This document shows, piece by piece, positions 7,804 through 17,466 of a stretch of 64,000 nucleotides of DNA. The position numbers and the translations under genes were made by a program. The notes beneath the pieces were generated by a model that did not search any database, was not told where the DNA came from, and worked only from the letters and a program-made list of their open reading frames with translations. The stretch comes from Beijerinckiaceae bacterium (lineage in GTDB: Bacteria > Pseudomonadota > Alphaproteobacteria > Rhizobiales > Beijerinckiaceae), in assembly GCA_947370975.1 (NCBI GenBank), contig CANBNG010000001.1, positions 1-64,000 of the forward strand, read 5' to 3'. Numbering within the stretch: position 1 is the stretch's first letter; every line of letters begins with the position of its first letter.

Positions 7804-9288
7804 ATGGCCAATAAAGCCGCCACAGCTCCTGTAGCTGCCAAGGCGTCACGAACCCCAACCTTGGCGCTGGCGGGCCTTTCCACGTCCGTACTGCTGGCAT
7901 CACTGGGAACAAGCATCTCCAACGTCGCCCTGCCGACACTGGCCCAAACCTTCGGCGCGACCTTTCAGCAGGTGCAATGGATCGTTTTGGCTTACCTACT
8001 GGCCATCACGACCCTGGTCGTCAGCGTCGGCCGGCTCGGCGACATGATTGGCAAGCGCCGCCTGCTGATCTCTGGCCTTGTGATCTTCACGGCCGCCTCA
8101 GTTGCGTGCGGACTGGCTTTGAACCTGTCGACTCTCATCGCGGCACGCGTCATCCAAGCGGTTGGGGCTGCCATAATGATGGCAATGGGCATAGCGCTGG
8201 TCGCAGAGGCCCTTCCCAAGGGAAGGACTGGCAGCGCCATGGGCCTGCTTGGCACGATGTCGGCCATCGGAACCGCGCTCGGGCCAACATTAGGCGGCGC
8301 CCTCGTCAGTCACTTCGACTGGCCATTCATCTATTTCATCAACGTACCGTTGGGCGTGGCCGGAATTTACCTCCTGTACTACTCGCTGCCCGAGGACGTT
8401 CGTCCGCCAGGCCCGGCTCGCATCTCATTCGATTTTATCGGAACGCTCTTGCTCGCTGCGACGCTCGCCGCCTATTCGCTCGCGATGACCGGCAGTGGCA
8501 GCAGCTTTGATTTCGTGAGCCTTGGACTACTCGCCGCAGCGGCGGGTTTTTTAGGTATCTTTGTCTGGACTGAAACAAGGGTTTCCTTCCCACTGATAAA
8601 TCCTGCCATTTTTCGCACGCCGGGTTTAAGCCTCGGATTTCTGATGAGCGCTTTCGTGACGACGGTCGTGATGGCAACCCTTGTGGTTGGCCCCTTCTAC
8701 CTCTCTCAGGCTCTTGGCTTGGACATTGCGCAAGTCGGATTGGTTATGTCATGCGGCCCCTTGGTTGCGGCTCTTAGCGGCATTCCGGCAGGCAAGGTCG
8801 TCGATCGATACGGTGCCGACAAGGTGCTCATGGCAGGCCTCCTCACCACAGCCGCGGGCTGCGCCGGTATGGCTTCTGCCCCTTTGCATTTCGGGATCAC
8901 CGGCTACGTGTTGCCGCTGGCGATCATTACTGCCGGCTACGCGGTCTTCCAGGCGGCTAACAACACCGCCATCATGTCCGGCATTTCGCATGACCGGAGG
9001 GGAGTGGTCTCCGGCATGCTCAATCTTTCGCGCAATCTCGGCCTGATTACAGGCGCGTCCGCAATGGGGACAGTTTTCGTCCTCGGCAAGTCACTCACCG
9101 TCGCAACATCAACTGTCGCTGTGGTTGCGAGCAACGGAATGAAACTCACATTTTGGGTGGCGACCATCCTGACCCTGGCTTCAGTCGGACTTGCCCTGCG
9201 CGCCCACATGAACTTGCCGAACTACGGACCTGGTGGAGCGCATCCACAAACACCGGCCCCCTCAGCTCCGCCCACGGCAGATACGTAG
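7804..9288 (+). CDS. MFS efflux transporter, DHA2 (14-TMS) family
   Basis: A 494-residue proton-driven drug efflux pump of the QacA/EmrB type in the inner membrane. Start ATG 7804 follows GAGGACGATC; the frame is open to 7723, but that extension is not membrane-protein-like. Motif A appears as GRLGDMIGKRRLL after TM2, and motif C-like GxxxGPxxGG as GTALGPTLGGALV in TM5. About 14 hydrophobic segments are countable. No EmrA-type periplasmic adaptor is nearby, so it probably works alone, releasing substrate to the periplasm. Likely controlled by the divergent LysR gene. Confidence 0.9.
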   Translation: MANKAATAPVAAKASRTPTLALAGLSTSVLLASLGTSISNVALPTLAQTFGATFQQVQWIVLAYLLAITTLVVSVGRLGDMIGKRRLLISGLVIFTAASVACGLALNLSTLIAARVIQAVGAAIMMAMGIALVAEALPKGRTGSAMGLLGTMSAIGTALGPTLGGALVSHFDWPFIYFINVPLGVAGIYLLYYSLPEDVRPPGPARISFDFIGTLLLAATLAAYSLAMTGSGSSFDFVSLGLLAAAAGFLGIFVWTETRVSFPLINPAIFRTPGLSLGFLMSAFVTTVVMATLVVGPFYLSQALGLDIAQVGLVMSCGPLVAALSGIPAGKVVDRYGADKVLMAGLLTTAAGCAGMASAPLHFGITGYVLPLAIITAGYAVFQAANNTAIMSGISHDRRGVVSGMLNLSRNLGLITGASAMGTVFVLGKSLTVATSTVAVVASNGMKLTFWVATILTLASVGLALRAHMNLPNYGPGGAHPQTPAPSAPPTADT

Positions 9289-9312
9289 CGTCATTCGTGT
9301 GCGGATGCTGAA

Positions 9313-9336
9313 CACGAGCCTGAAATGGGGCTCGTG
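9313..9336 (+). terminator. Hairpin after the efflux gene
   Basis: CACGAGCC and GGCTCGTG pair perfectly around an eight-base loop, 24 bases after the stop codon. There is no T-tract, so it may be a weak or Rho-assisted terminator or an mRNA 3' stabilising hairpin. Confidence 0.35.
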
Positions 9337-9469
9337 GATGTAGCGGTGTTCCGCCCGCGCCTCTTGTCCAATTGTCGCCAGGAACGGCATCTTTGCTATG
9401 TTTGGGACGGCAGGAAGATCGCCATTATTTATGAAAAGAGGGACTTCGCCTGACGTCTGCGCCCTCCCC

Positions 9470-11292
9470 TCACCTCTGGAACACATAGGTTCCCGGCGCG
9501 TCCTCGATGGGCGCATCAATTTTTGGCGGAGTCACACGGTTCGGTGTCGAGTGCGCCTCGAGCCATTGCGTCCATTCGATCCACCATGAGCCATCGATGG
9601 GTTTGGCGCGCGTCACCCATTCATCGGGCCCAAGGCACAGGTCGGCTTCGTGTTTGACCGCCATTCGATAATGCCTGTGCGGATGCCCCGGCTCGCTGAT
9701 GATGCCGGCATTATGGCCCCCGCTTGTGAGGAGAAAGGTGATCTCCGTGTCGGCGTGATAATGGATTGTATAGACCGAGCGCCAGGGCGCGACGTGATCG
9801 CGCTCGGCGCCAACGATGAACATTGGCGCGCGAATGTTCTGCAAGTCCGCTGGTCGCCCGTCGACCAGAAACCGGCCTGCCGCAAGCTCATTGTCGAGAT
9901 AGAGCCGCTGGAGATATTCAGCATGCATCTTGTAGGGCATGCGGGTGGTGTCAGCGTTCCAGGCCATCAGGTCGCTCATCGGCCGGCGCTCGCCAACAAG
10001 ATAATCGTAAACCATGCGCGACCAGACAAGATCGTTCGTATGCAGAAGCTCGAAGGCGCCGGCCATCTGGTCTGCCGAGAGATAGCCCTTGTCCCACATC
10101 ATGCTTTCAAGAAAATGCATCTGGCTGTGGTCGATGAAAAGCGCGAGCTCGCCGGGCTCGCTGAAATCGGTCTGGGCCGCCAGCAGCGTCAATGACGCCA
10201 GACTTTCATCGCCCGTCCGCGCCATATCCGCCGCAGCGATGGAGAGCAGCGTGCCGCCCAGACAATAGCCGGTTGCGTGGATCCGCTCGTCGGGCACAAA
10301 AGCCTTGATCGCGTCGAGTGCAGCCACGACGCCCTTGCGGCGATAATCATCAAGCCTGAGGTCGCGGTCCCTCGCGTCTGGATTGCGCCAGGAGACGCAG
10401 AAGACCGTATGTCCTTTTTCGACGAGATAGCGCACGAGCGAATTTTCGGGCGACAGATCCAGAATGTAAAACTTCATGATCCATGCGGGCACGATCAAGA
10501 CAGGCTCGGCAAAAACAGTCTTCGTTGTGGGCGCATATTGGATGAGTTCTATCAGATCATTGCGATAGACAACTTTGCCCGGTGTCACAGCGACATCGCG
10601 CCCGGGAACGAAGGCTTCCGCACCGACGGGCAGCTGGTGTGAGGCAAGCCGCGCCATATCCGCCTGAAAATTACTGAACCCGCGCATGAAATTCACGCCG
10701 CCGGTCGCACGCGTCCGCTCGATCACGGAAGGGTTGAGCCAAGGGATATTGGAGGGAGAAAAAATATCGAGCCATTGGCGCGTAGCAAAAGAGACGACAT
10801 CCTCGTGATGGGGCGAGACGCCGGGAACCTCATGGGTCACATTGTGCCACCATTGCTGATTGAGCAGGAAAGCCTGCACAAGGAAACAAAAGGGCTGCTT
10901 CCGCCATCCCTCCGCAACGAAGCGTGTGTCACCGGCAAGCGGCTCGATGCAGGCGGCTATTTCGGGTGTCACGATGGCCGTGGCGCAATAGGTGGCAAAG
11001 CGGCTGCTTTTGCGCAGCGCTTTTTGCAGCAATTCAAATCGCTTCCCGGGGAGGCTGCCAAATGAATTGACCAATCGGCGAGCGCCAGCGCGAGCGCAGC
11101 AGGCGAGAGCCCGCCAGTCATCTTCGCGATCAGCGCTTCGACCATGCGATCTATGGCGGCATAGGCCTCGCTTCCGAGCGCTTCGTCCTCCAGCAAGTCC
11201 CGTGCATTCTGGCTGGCCAGAACAGCAGTGCGTCTCAGCGTGTCGGGCAAAGCCTTGGCTGGGTTCGATACAATCGGCATGAACTGCTGCAT
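9470..11292 (-). pseudogene. phaC: Poly(3-hydroxyalkanoate) synthase, broken by a frameshift
   Basis: Class I type PHA synthase, which polymerises hydroxyacyl-CoA into storage polyester at granules. The frame from 11292 encodes the true N-terminus (MQQFMPIVSNPAKALPDTLR to WSIHLAASPG) but then goes out of frame. The family-typical continuation (KRFELLQKALRK, later CIEPL and QWWHN) lies in another frame. Adding one base in the CCCGGGG run at 11045-11051 restores one 607-residue protein, the normal class I length. The catalytic triad is present: Cys about 343 in GYCLGG, Asp about 498 in ERDHVAPW, His about 526 in GGHNAG. The apparent start at 11320 is a shadow frame. Real mutation and sequencing error are both possible. 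Confidence 0.8.
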
Positions 11293-11507
11293 CGAATGGC
11301 TCCAGATTTTTGCGACGCAAATTGACGTTGCGAACGCACCAATCTAGCCCGAACGGACATATGATCCCTTGACGTCCATCAATCGCTATTTTTTAAACTC
11401 TGCAACATTGTCGCAGCCAAGGTTGCTTAAGACATGTTTCCGAATAACATTCTCCTAATGCGCGAGCCCTTCACCTGCGGCTCGCCAGTTCCGACCGGGG
11501 ATCGAGC

Positions 11508-13031
11508 ATGACGGCAGAGCGCGCAAGCAAGGTTTGTGTTGACGCCGCACCCGAAAAACCCCTGCAAACTGCACATCTCTGGGGACAGAAAGATCTCTGC
11601 TGGATGATTGTTATCCTGCTGATTGGAGCCCTCGTGCGTGTTTACGGGCTCAATTATTCGCTTTGGCTCGATGAAATCGCCTCCTCGCAATTTGCTGCGC
11701 AACCGCTCTCGACACTCTGGAGTGACTGGTCGATCCGTGAAACAAATCCGCCATTCTATTATTCAAGCCTCGCTCTCTGGACGGGCCTTTTTGGCACGAG
11801 CGATCTCGCCTTGCGCGCGCTTTCGGTCTGCATCGGTCTTGCAAGCCTCCCCCTGCTCTATCTGCTCGGCCGGGAGTTATTTGGCGCGCGGATCGGGCTT
11901 GTCGCCGCAGCGCTTGTCTGCGTCAGCGCGCAGCATGTTTTCTACAGCCAGCAAGTGCGCGGCTACATTCTCACCTATACCGCAGCAACTGGCGTGATGC
12001 TGACAACAGCCATTCTGGTCCGGCTTGTGCGAGAGGGCTACAAGACCGCAAGCTTCACGATCTGGGCTCTTTATGTCGCCGGCAATCTGATCGCTGTGTA
12101 TACGCATACGATCATGGTTCTGCTGCCCGCGCTCACAGCCCTCTGGCTTCTTTGGGCCTGTCTGCGTGGGGGAATGTCGAACAGGCCTTTCCTCGTCCAT
12201 TTCGCTCTTGCTCATGGGGTGATCCTGTTCGGCTGGCTGTGGTGGGGGCGGATCACCTGGCTGCAGATGCAATTGCCGAAGCCGAATTTCTCCTGGATCA
12301 CCAAGCCGAGCCTCCCCTATGCGCTGCGGATGCTGCTCGAAACCTATGTGCCCTGGGCAATGGGGTCCGTGAAATATGTCGCGGCGCTAGGTGCGGGCGT
12401 GGCGATGGTGGCGGCTGTGATCAGGCGACCGGCCTCCAGCGCGCCAATGGTTCTGTTTGCGCTTGGCGTGCCCGTAATTTTATATGTCATGAGCCAGCAG
12501 GTGCCTGTGTTTCTGCCTCGTACGATCTTCTGGGCGAGCGCGGCCTTCAGCCTCCTTGTGGCAGCGGGACTTTGCACAGCCCCGCGCTTTCGGGCCCTCT
12601 TCATCGCTACCGCCTTTGCGATCCAGATCGCTGACCTCGTGACGTGGTGGCCGACGCGCCAGATCGAGCCCTGGCGCGAGATTGTGGCTGAAATTCAGAC
12701 CACGTCTCCTTCGAGCCTCGTCATTGCCGATGGTCGCGGGATTGCGCTTGCCCTGCAGCGTTATTGTGCTGCCCCGGCCTGCCATCTCGATATTGCGAGC
12801 GTGCAGACCCATGACGACGAGCGCTGGGCGGGTGATTTCGCTCTCCGCCGCATTCTGACACCCGATGCTGCGGCGAGCGAATTGCGTGCGCGCGGCAGTG
12901 TGATCCTTGTCAATTGGGCAAGCACCGATCCGGCTGCCGAAGTTGCAGGAGCTGGCGCCGCGCGGCGCAAGCTGCTGGTGGGTGGCCTGCCTGAAAGCCT
13001 GTCGGTCACCATCTGGGCAGCGCAGCCCTGA
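11508..13031 (+). CDS. GT-C glycosyltransferase, ArnT/GT39-like
   Basis: 507 residues, with about 10 membrane helices in the first 400 and a C-terminal periplasmic part. The motif LWLDEIA at about residues 52-58 after the first helix carries the acidic pair typical of the GT39/GT83 class, which uses polyprenyl-phosphate sugars on the periplasmic side. ATG 11508 follows GGGGATCGAGC. It converges with the polyprenyl-phosphate glycosyltransferase at 13035-14225, three bases away; that enzyme could make its lipid-linked donor. A paralogue with the same architecture lies at 29132-30664. The acceptor (lipid A, protein or polysaccharide) is not shown by the sequence. Confidence 0.75.
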   Translation: MTAERASKVCVDAAPEKPLQTAHLWGQKDLCWMIVILLIGALVRVYGLNYSLWLDEIASSQFAAQPLSTLWSDWSIRETNPPFYYSSLALWTGLFGTSDLALRALSVCIGLASLPLLYLLGRELFGARIGLVAAALVCVSAQHVFYSQQVRGYILTYTAATGVMLTTAILVRLVREGYKTASFTIWALYVAGNLIAVYTHTIMVLLPALTALWLLWACLRGGMSNRPFLVHFALAHGVILFGWLWWGRITWLQMQLPKPNFSWITKPSLPYALRMLLETYVPWAMGSVKYVAALGAGVAMVAAVIRRPASSAPMVLFALGVPVILYVMSQQVPVFLPRTIFWASAAFSLLVAAGLCTAPRFRALFIATAFAIQIADLVTWWPTRQIEPWREIVAEIQTTSPSSLVIADGRGIALALQRYCAAPACHLDIASVQTHDDERWAGDFALRRILTPDAAASELRARGSVILVNWASTDPAAEVAGAGAARRKLLVGGLPESLSVTIWAAQP

Positions 13032-13034
13032 GGG

Positions 13035-14225
13035 TCACGCGGCCTTCGGCGTGCGCTTTTTCGTGCGCCCCCAGACGAATTTCGTCGATACGCTGAAATT
13101 GAACACAGCACTCATCAAGGCTCCGGCCGCACCGGCGAAGGGCCATGAGTTGACCTGTGAAATCGCGAGATTGGCAACGCTCAGATTGGCCAAGGCGCCA
13201 AGCGAGCAGACCGCGCAGAAGATGAAATAGCCGAGAATGAAATTCCAGCCGCGCAAACGCTGGGACCGATAGGTCGTCATATTGTTCAGCACGAAATTGA
13301 AACTCATGGCGACCAGCGTCGCGATGGTCTGGGCTTGCAGGAAGCTCTCGCCAAAGCTTTTCAATATGCCAAGCGTTGCAAGATGAATGACGAGACCGAG
13401 GCCGCCGACAAGCGAAAACAAAATGAAACGTGGCGGCAGCAATCCGTGTGAAAGCTTCTCGACAAGCAGAAACGCATATTCGGCCACCACCATGACGTCG
13501 AGCTTGCTTTCGCCCTCCGCCCGATCACGAAAGACATAGGGCAGCTCTGCTACTTTGAGAGGTTTTCTGGATGCTGTCAGAATGTCGAGCAGGATCTTGT
13601 AGCCTTGCTGCGAGAGATCGTAGACGACATTGTCGAACACGGCCCGGCGCGTCATGAAGAACCCGCTCATCGGATCGCTCACATTGTCGCCGATCAGAAG
13701 CCGGGAACAGTGCGTGGCAAAAGCGCTGAGCCGCTTGCGTCCCTCGTTCCACTCGCCAAGTCCGCCACCTTTGACGTGACGGCTGGCAATCACAATGTCT
13801 GCGTCGGACTGTTGCAGCGTATCGAGCATGCGCACCAGCAGCGTCTCGTCATGCTGCATGTCGGCATCGATCACAGCGACATATTCGCCCTGGGCCGCCA
13901 TCGCACCCTCGACCACGGCGGACGCCAGCCCGCGACGTCCCACGCGCCGGATGCAGCGCACAGGCGCCCCCTCTGCCGCCACGTTCAAGACTTCGCGCCA
14001 GGTTTCGTCAGGACTATCATCATCCACGACGATCAATTCCCACGCCACCGGACCCATCGCCTGCGTCAAGGCCGTCACGAGCAGGCGGATGTTTCCGCGC
14101 TCATTATAGCTTGGCGTGACGATGGAAAGGATTGGCCGAAGCGTTGGCCCAGATCGATCGCGCGAGGCAAGCGACTGTTGCGTGGACTTGTCTGTTGAAG
14201 TCAATGCCGACCCGACTTCGTTCAT
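13035..14225 (-). CDS. Polyprenyl-phosphate glycosyltransferase, GT2-GtrA fusion
   Basis: 396 residues from ATG 14225 (preceded by AGGGAACGTGAC; upstream frame to 14279 is hydrophobic but unlikely). Residues about 30-260 are a DPM1-like GT2 domain: IVTPSYNERGNI, VVDDDSPDETW, DADMQHDE as the metal-binding aspartates. Residues about 265-390 are a four-helix GtrA domain (ILFSLVGGLGLVIHLATLG), thought to flip or present the polyprenyl-linked sugar. The fusion makes dolichol-type sugar-phosphate donors for GT-C enzymes; the convergent GT39-like gene is the obvious user. Sugar identity (mannose, glucose) cannot be read. Confidence 0.85.
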   Translation of the reverse strand: MNEVGSALTSTDKSTQQSLASRDRSGPTLRPILSIVTPSYNERGNIRLLVTALTQAMGPVAWELIVVDDDSPDETWREVLNVAAEGAPVRCIRRVGRRGLASAVVEGAMAAQGEYVAVIDADMQHDETLLVRMLDTLQQSDADIVIASRHVKGGGLGEWNEGRKRLSAFATHCSRLLIGDNVSDPMSGFFMTRRAVFDNVVYDLSQQGYKILLDILTASRKPLKVAELPYVFRDRAEGESKLDVMVVAEYAFLLVEKLSHGLLPPRFILFSLVGGLGLVIHLATLGILKSFGESFLQAQTIATLVAMSFNFVLNNMTTYRSQRLRGWNFILGYFIFCAVCSLGALANLSVANLAISQVNSWPFAGAAGALMSAVFNFSVSTKFVWGRTKKRTPKAA

Positions 14226-14430
14226 GTCACGTTCCCTGATCTTCATCAGTAGAAAGGAGAATAGAATAAGGGTCAACAAAACAGGCGCTTTTTGGTCTCT
14301 TGCTTCGAATATATAGCTAACTTGGGCGTTGCTTTAAATATAATTTGCACCTTTGCCAGGCGGGCCGCGGCGCTTTAAACTGAAGCCTGACAATAGACTT
14401 GATTCTGCCTTCTACCCGGGGATTGCCATC

Positions 14431-15396
14431 GTGTCGCAGAAGCCGCCGCTTTCGATCAGCTTTCACAATTTCGGTCGCAGCTTTGGCGGTGGCACAGGGT
14501 TTATCACGCGGACGCTGTCCGAACGCTTCACCGTCCAGGTCGAACGCTTTGGAGCTGACATCGAATTCTACAGCGTCTTTGGCGAGGAAATTCCGGCGCA
14601 GGTGCTGCAGTCCAAGGCATTGAAAGTCTGGTTGACGGGCGAGAATTACGATCCGCGCCACCTCGTCTACGATCTCTATTTCGGGTTCCAGCAGAACGGT
14701 CTGTTAGGCGCGCGTTCGATCCGCTTTCCGCTCTGGGTTCTCTATATCGACTGGTGGAGCAAGTCGGGGCCCATGTCGGTTGAGGCCCTCACCGGCGCGC
14801 GCGCTTTTGCGCCACGCCCGCATTTCTGCAATTTCATCTATTCGAAAGACGCGAGCTATCGCGCCGAGGTTTTTCATCGCCTCGACAAACGGCGTCACGT
14901 GCACAGCCTTGGCGGCGTGTTGAACAATATGGGCGGGCGCGTGGGCGACAAGCTCGCAGCCCTTCGCGACTATCGGTTCACCATGGCCTTCGAGAACATG
15001 CTTGCGCCGGGCTATGTGACAGAAAAAATCCTGCAGCCGCTCGCCTCGGGCTCGATCCCAATCTATTGGGGTGGCCCGGAAGCCAGGACGGATTTCAATC
15101 CCACCGCCTTCATCGACGCCAGCGCCTTTGCAAGCGCAGATTCCCTGATCGATCATGTCCTTGCTTTGGCTGACGACGAAGAGGCTCTGCGCAGCTATGC
15201 AGAGGCGCCGATTTTTGCCGATGGCATTCCCTATCATCACACGCCGGCATTTTTTGCCGACCGCATTCAGGAGGCGCTGGATACGCCCTCCATGCGAGGC
15301 ATCGGCCGCGAGATCAACGCTGCGCTTGCGCCTAGGCAGACGATCAAGATCCGCGCGCGAAGCCTCGCCAATCGTGTGAAGGCCGCGCTGCGCTAA
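14431..15396 (+). CDS. GT10 alpha-1,3/4-fucosyltransferase-like protein
   Basis: 321 residues if started at GTG 14431 (CGGGGATTGCC upstream); a TTG at 14353 would add 26 poorly protein-like residues. The C-terminal donor-binding block FTMAFENMLAPGYVTEK, then ILQPLASGSIPIYWGG (about residues 185-215), is the hallmark of GT10 fucosyltransferases using GDP-fucose. There is no signal peptide, so it is a cytoplasmic enzyme, probably decorating lipopolysaccharide or O-antigen. It sits beside the GT39 and DPM-GtrA genes rather than in the EPS locus. No GDP-fucose synthesis genes lie in the window. Confidence 0.85.
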   Translation: MSQKPPLSISFHNFGRSFGGGTGFITRTLSERFTVQVERFGADIEFYSVFGEEIPAQVLQSKALKVWLTGENYDPRHLVYDLYFGFQQNGLLGARSIRFPLWVLYIDWWSKSGPMSVEALTGARAFAPRPHFCNFIYSKDASYRAEVFHRLDKRRHVHSLGGVLNNMGGRVGDKLAALRDYRFTMAFENMLAPGYVTEKILQPLASGSIPIYWGGPEARTDFNPTAFIDASAFASADSLIDHVLALADDEEALRSYAEAPIFADGIPYHHTPAFFADRIQEALDTPSMRGIGREINAALAPRQTIKIRARSLANRVKAALR

Positions 15397-15400
15397 AGGC

Positions 15401-15790
15401 TCAGGCGGCAGGCTCTTCGCGATTGCGCATGTGGAGCGCGAGATTGTGGATTTGCGGCAGAACCTGGCCGGCAATCTCATTGTCGCCGACAGTTTCCTTC
15501 CATGCACGCATGAAGCAGAGCAGCCATCCGTCGATTTCCGCGCCCGCGATCGCGACATGCAGATGGCGGCGGCGCAGCATGGGCGGTCCACGCTTTTCAA
15601 CAAAGAGGGGCGGCCCGCCCATCCAGCCGGTCAGATATTCGAACAGCTTTTCAGCGCTGCCCGCCAGGTCGGCGGGATGGATGGCGCGGCAGGCCGCAGC
15701 TTCCGGCAATGTGTCCATCAGGCCATAAAAGCGATCGACAAGCTTGCGCACGCCGCTCTCGCCGCCGATTGCTTCATAGGGTGTGGTCAC
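15401..15790 (-). CDS. Group II truncated haemoglobin
   Basis: 129 residues from GTG 15790 (VTTPYEAIGGESGV). An upstream start at 15841 would place a terminator inside the coding region and is rejected. The 2-on-2 globin signs are present: IGGESGVRKLVDRFYGLMD with the B10 Tyr, the proximal His in RRRHLHVAI, and the G8 Trp in DGWLLCFMRAW. Such proteins bind O2, NO or reactive species in the cytoplasm. The gene lies just after the terminator of the leftward binding-protein gene, so it needs its own promoter, or it gets read-through. Confidence 0.85.
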   Translation of the reverse strand: MTTPYEAIGGESGVRKLVDRFYGLMDTLPEAAACRAIHPADLAGSAEKLFEYLTGWMGGPPLFVEKRGPPMLRRRHLHVAIAGAEIDGWLLCFMRAWKETVGDNEIAGQVLPQIHNLALHMRNREEPAA

Positions 15791-15814
15791 TGCAATGACT
15801 CGCGCGCGAGAGAC

Positions 15815-15849
15815 AAAAAAAGGGCCGGAGTGCTTGCGCATCCGGCCCC
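15815..15849 (-). terminator. Rho-independent terminator of the binding-protein gene
   Basis: On the minus strand GGGCCGGAT and a matching TCCGGCCC pair around TGCGCAAGCAC and are followed by seven T residues. It ends transcription of the gene at 15863-16915. Confidence 0.85.
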
Positions 15850-15862
15850 TTGATAAAGCAGC

Positions 15863-16915
15863 TTAGCGCTTTTTCTTCACGAAAATCTCGTTGAACAGCT
15901 TTTCCCACTTCTCGCCTTCGTCGATCTGCTCGGCGGCGTTGACGAAGAGCAGTTTCATGCCGGGCGGCGTGCTCGAGTATTTCTTGTTCGTCGAGAAAAA
16001 TTCGTGGTTGGAGAGGATTTCCTGCCCATCGGTCAGCAGCCAATCCATGAAGAGGATGGTGGCATTGGGATGGGGGGAATTATTGGCAAGGCCAATGCCG
16101 TTGACGCGTGCGACGGCGGGCTCAAGCAATACGGGCGCGACCGGTGCGCCTGATTTGTTGAGCTGACGCACCCTGAACATGTAGGTCGTCACCGCGAAAG
16201 GCACTTCACCGGCGGCAATCAGATTGGCAAGGAGCGTATGCCCCTTGCGGACCTGGAAGCCATTCTTGTCGGCAATGTCACGGAACATCTTGAGGCCCTT
16301 GGCCTCGCCCATGCTCCCGACGACCGTGGCAAACCAATCGGCGTCCCCAGCCTCGACTGCGATCTTGCCCTTCCATTTGGGGTCGAGCAGATCTTCGTAG
16401 GTTTTCGGCCAGTCGGATTCCGGAATGCTCTTGGTGTTCACCGCTGCCGTAATGATCTGCAGGCGTGTGCCGAGCCATTCCTTGGGCGCAGCCGCTTCGG
16501 GCACGAGCTCGGCAATGACGGGGGACTGGATCGCCTGCAACAGTTTTTCGCGATGGAGCGCTTCAAGGCCAGACTGGTCCGTCTCGAAGGCATCGACCTC
16601 ATAGCGTTTGGCGCCATATTCCGTGACGGCGCGGTGGACAATGTCCTCCGAGCTTGAGCGCCACATATTGATCTTCACGCCCGGATATTTGGCCTCGAAG
16701 GCGGTTTTGAGGACCGTCATGTCCTGAACGGTCTGTGAGGTGTAGAGATTAACCACACCTTCCTTTTTCGCCGCCTCGAACAGGCGTTGGGTGCGGTCGG
16801 CCCCCATATAATTGGCCGCTTCCAAAACCTTGCTGCTGCTTTGCGCCAGCACAGCGGTCGGGGCCGCGGACAGGCAGGCGAGCGAGAGGCCAACCAAACC
16901 AAGCATGAGTCTCAT
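15863..16915 (-). CDS. ABC-type extracellular solute-binding protein (Fe3+/polyamine type)
   Basis: 350 residues from ATG 16915, which follows GGGAGAAATGCTCG and opens a signal peptide (MRLMLGLVGLSLACL, cleavage near VLAQ). The mature protein has the two-lobe pattern of AfuA/PotD-like binding proteins: VVNLYTSQTVQDM near the N-terminus, YPGVKINMWRSSSEDI, and a C-terminal lobe ending NEIFVKKKR. No permease or ATPase gene is next to it, and a strong terminator follows, so it is an orphan. Iron or an organic cation complex are the family's usual ligands, but the ligand here is open. Confidence 0.8.
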   Translation of the reverse strand: MRLMLGLVGLSLACLSAAPTAVLAQSSSKVLEAANYMGADRTQRLFEAAKKEGVVNLYTSQTVQDMTVLKTAFEAKYPGVKINMWRSSSEDIVHRAVTEYGAKRYEVDAFETDQSGLEALHREKLLQAIQSPVIAELVPEAAAPKEWLGTRLQIITAAVNTKSIPESDWPKTYEDLLDPKWKGKIAVEAGDADWFATVVGSMGEAKGLKMFRDIADKNGFQVRKGHTLLANLIAAGEVPFAVTTYMFRVRQLNKSGAPVAPVLLEPAVARVNGIGLANNSPHPNATILFMDWLLTDGQEILSNHEFFSTNKKYSSTPPGMKLLFVNAAEQIDEGEKWEKLFNEIFVKKKR

Positions 16916-17056
16916 CGAGCATTTCTCCCAAACGGCTCCTTCTGGAGCCTGTGCGCCGAACCTAGGACGCAGGGAGGGCCAAGGCAATCAGGGCCCGATC
17001 AACAAGGGGGGAGGAAGACCCCTCCCCGCCCAATTTTGCTGTTTGAAAACGGAGGA

Positions 17057-17317
17057 TTAGCGCCGGCAGACGCGATAGCCGTCGCGATTGTACCAGCAAC
17101 GCGTGCGGCGCGGGCGCGTCGCATCCGCAATGGCTGCGCCGCCCACGGCGCCAATCGCGGCCCCGACCAATGCGCCACCGCCTGTGCCTGTCGCAAGGCC
17201 GCCGACCACGGCTCCGGTTGCGCCGCCGATGCCTGCACCCAGGCCCATCCGCTCCTGGCGGGGCGAACATGCGGCCAGCGAAAGCGCCATCAGGGCGAGA
17301 ATTCCAAGTTTTTTCAT
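17057..17317 (-). CDS. Glycine-zipper lipoprotein
   Basis: 86 residues from ATG 17317, after GAAGGAGTACCCC. The signal peptide ends in the lipobox LAAC, giving a lipid-anchored outer-membrane protein. The middle is a glycine zipper (GAGIGGATGAVVGGLATG and a second block with GGAAIAD), as in the small 17 kDa-antigen/OsmB-like envelope proteins. The basic C-terminus TRCWYNRDGYRVCRR contains two Cys that may pair. Likely an envelope-stability or stress protein; single gene. Confidence 0.8.
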   Translation of the reverse strand: MKKLGILALMALSLAACSPRQERMGLGAGIGGATGAVVGGLATGTGGGALVGAAIGAVGGAAIADATRPRRTRCWYNRDGYRVCRR

Positions 17318-17466
17318 GGGGTACTCCTTCACATTGCGGGGTGCCTCACGGCGCAGCTATCAAGCTACCTTGTTCGTCGGCGATGCAAGCGTAGCTGTAG
17401 ATGCGTGCTTCATTTAATCCCTTGAGACTGATATTGCGGCCTTCAGGCAGCTGCGAGGAGGTGCGA

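Noticed and set aside
11293..11320. Longer start for the PHA synthase frame beginning at 11320
   Set aside because: The first 80 residues of that frame are Cys/Arg-rich and unlike any PHA synthase; the other frame gives the genuine N-terminus.
14704..15603. 299-codon minus-strand frame opposite the GT10 gene
   Set aside because: Overlaps a gene with clear GT10 motifs and has no ribosome binding site or motifs of its own.
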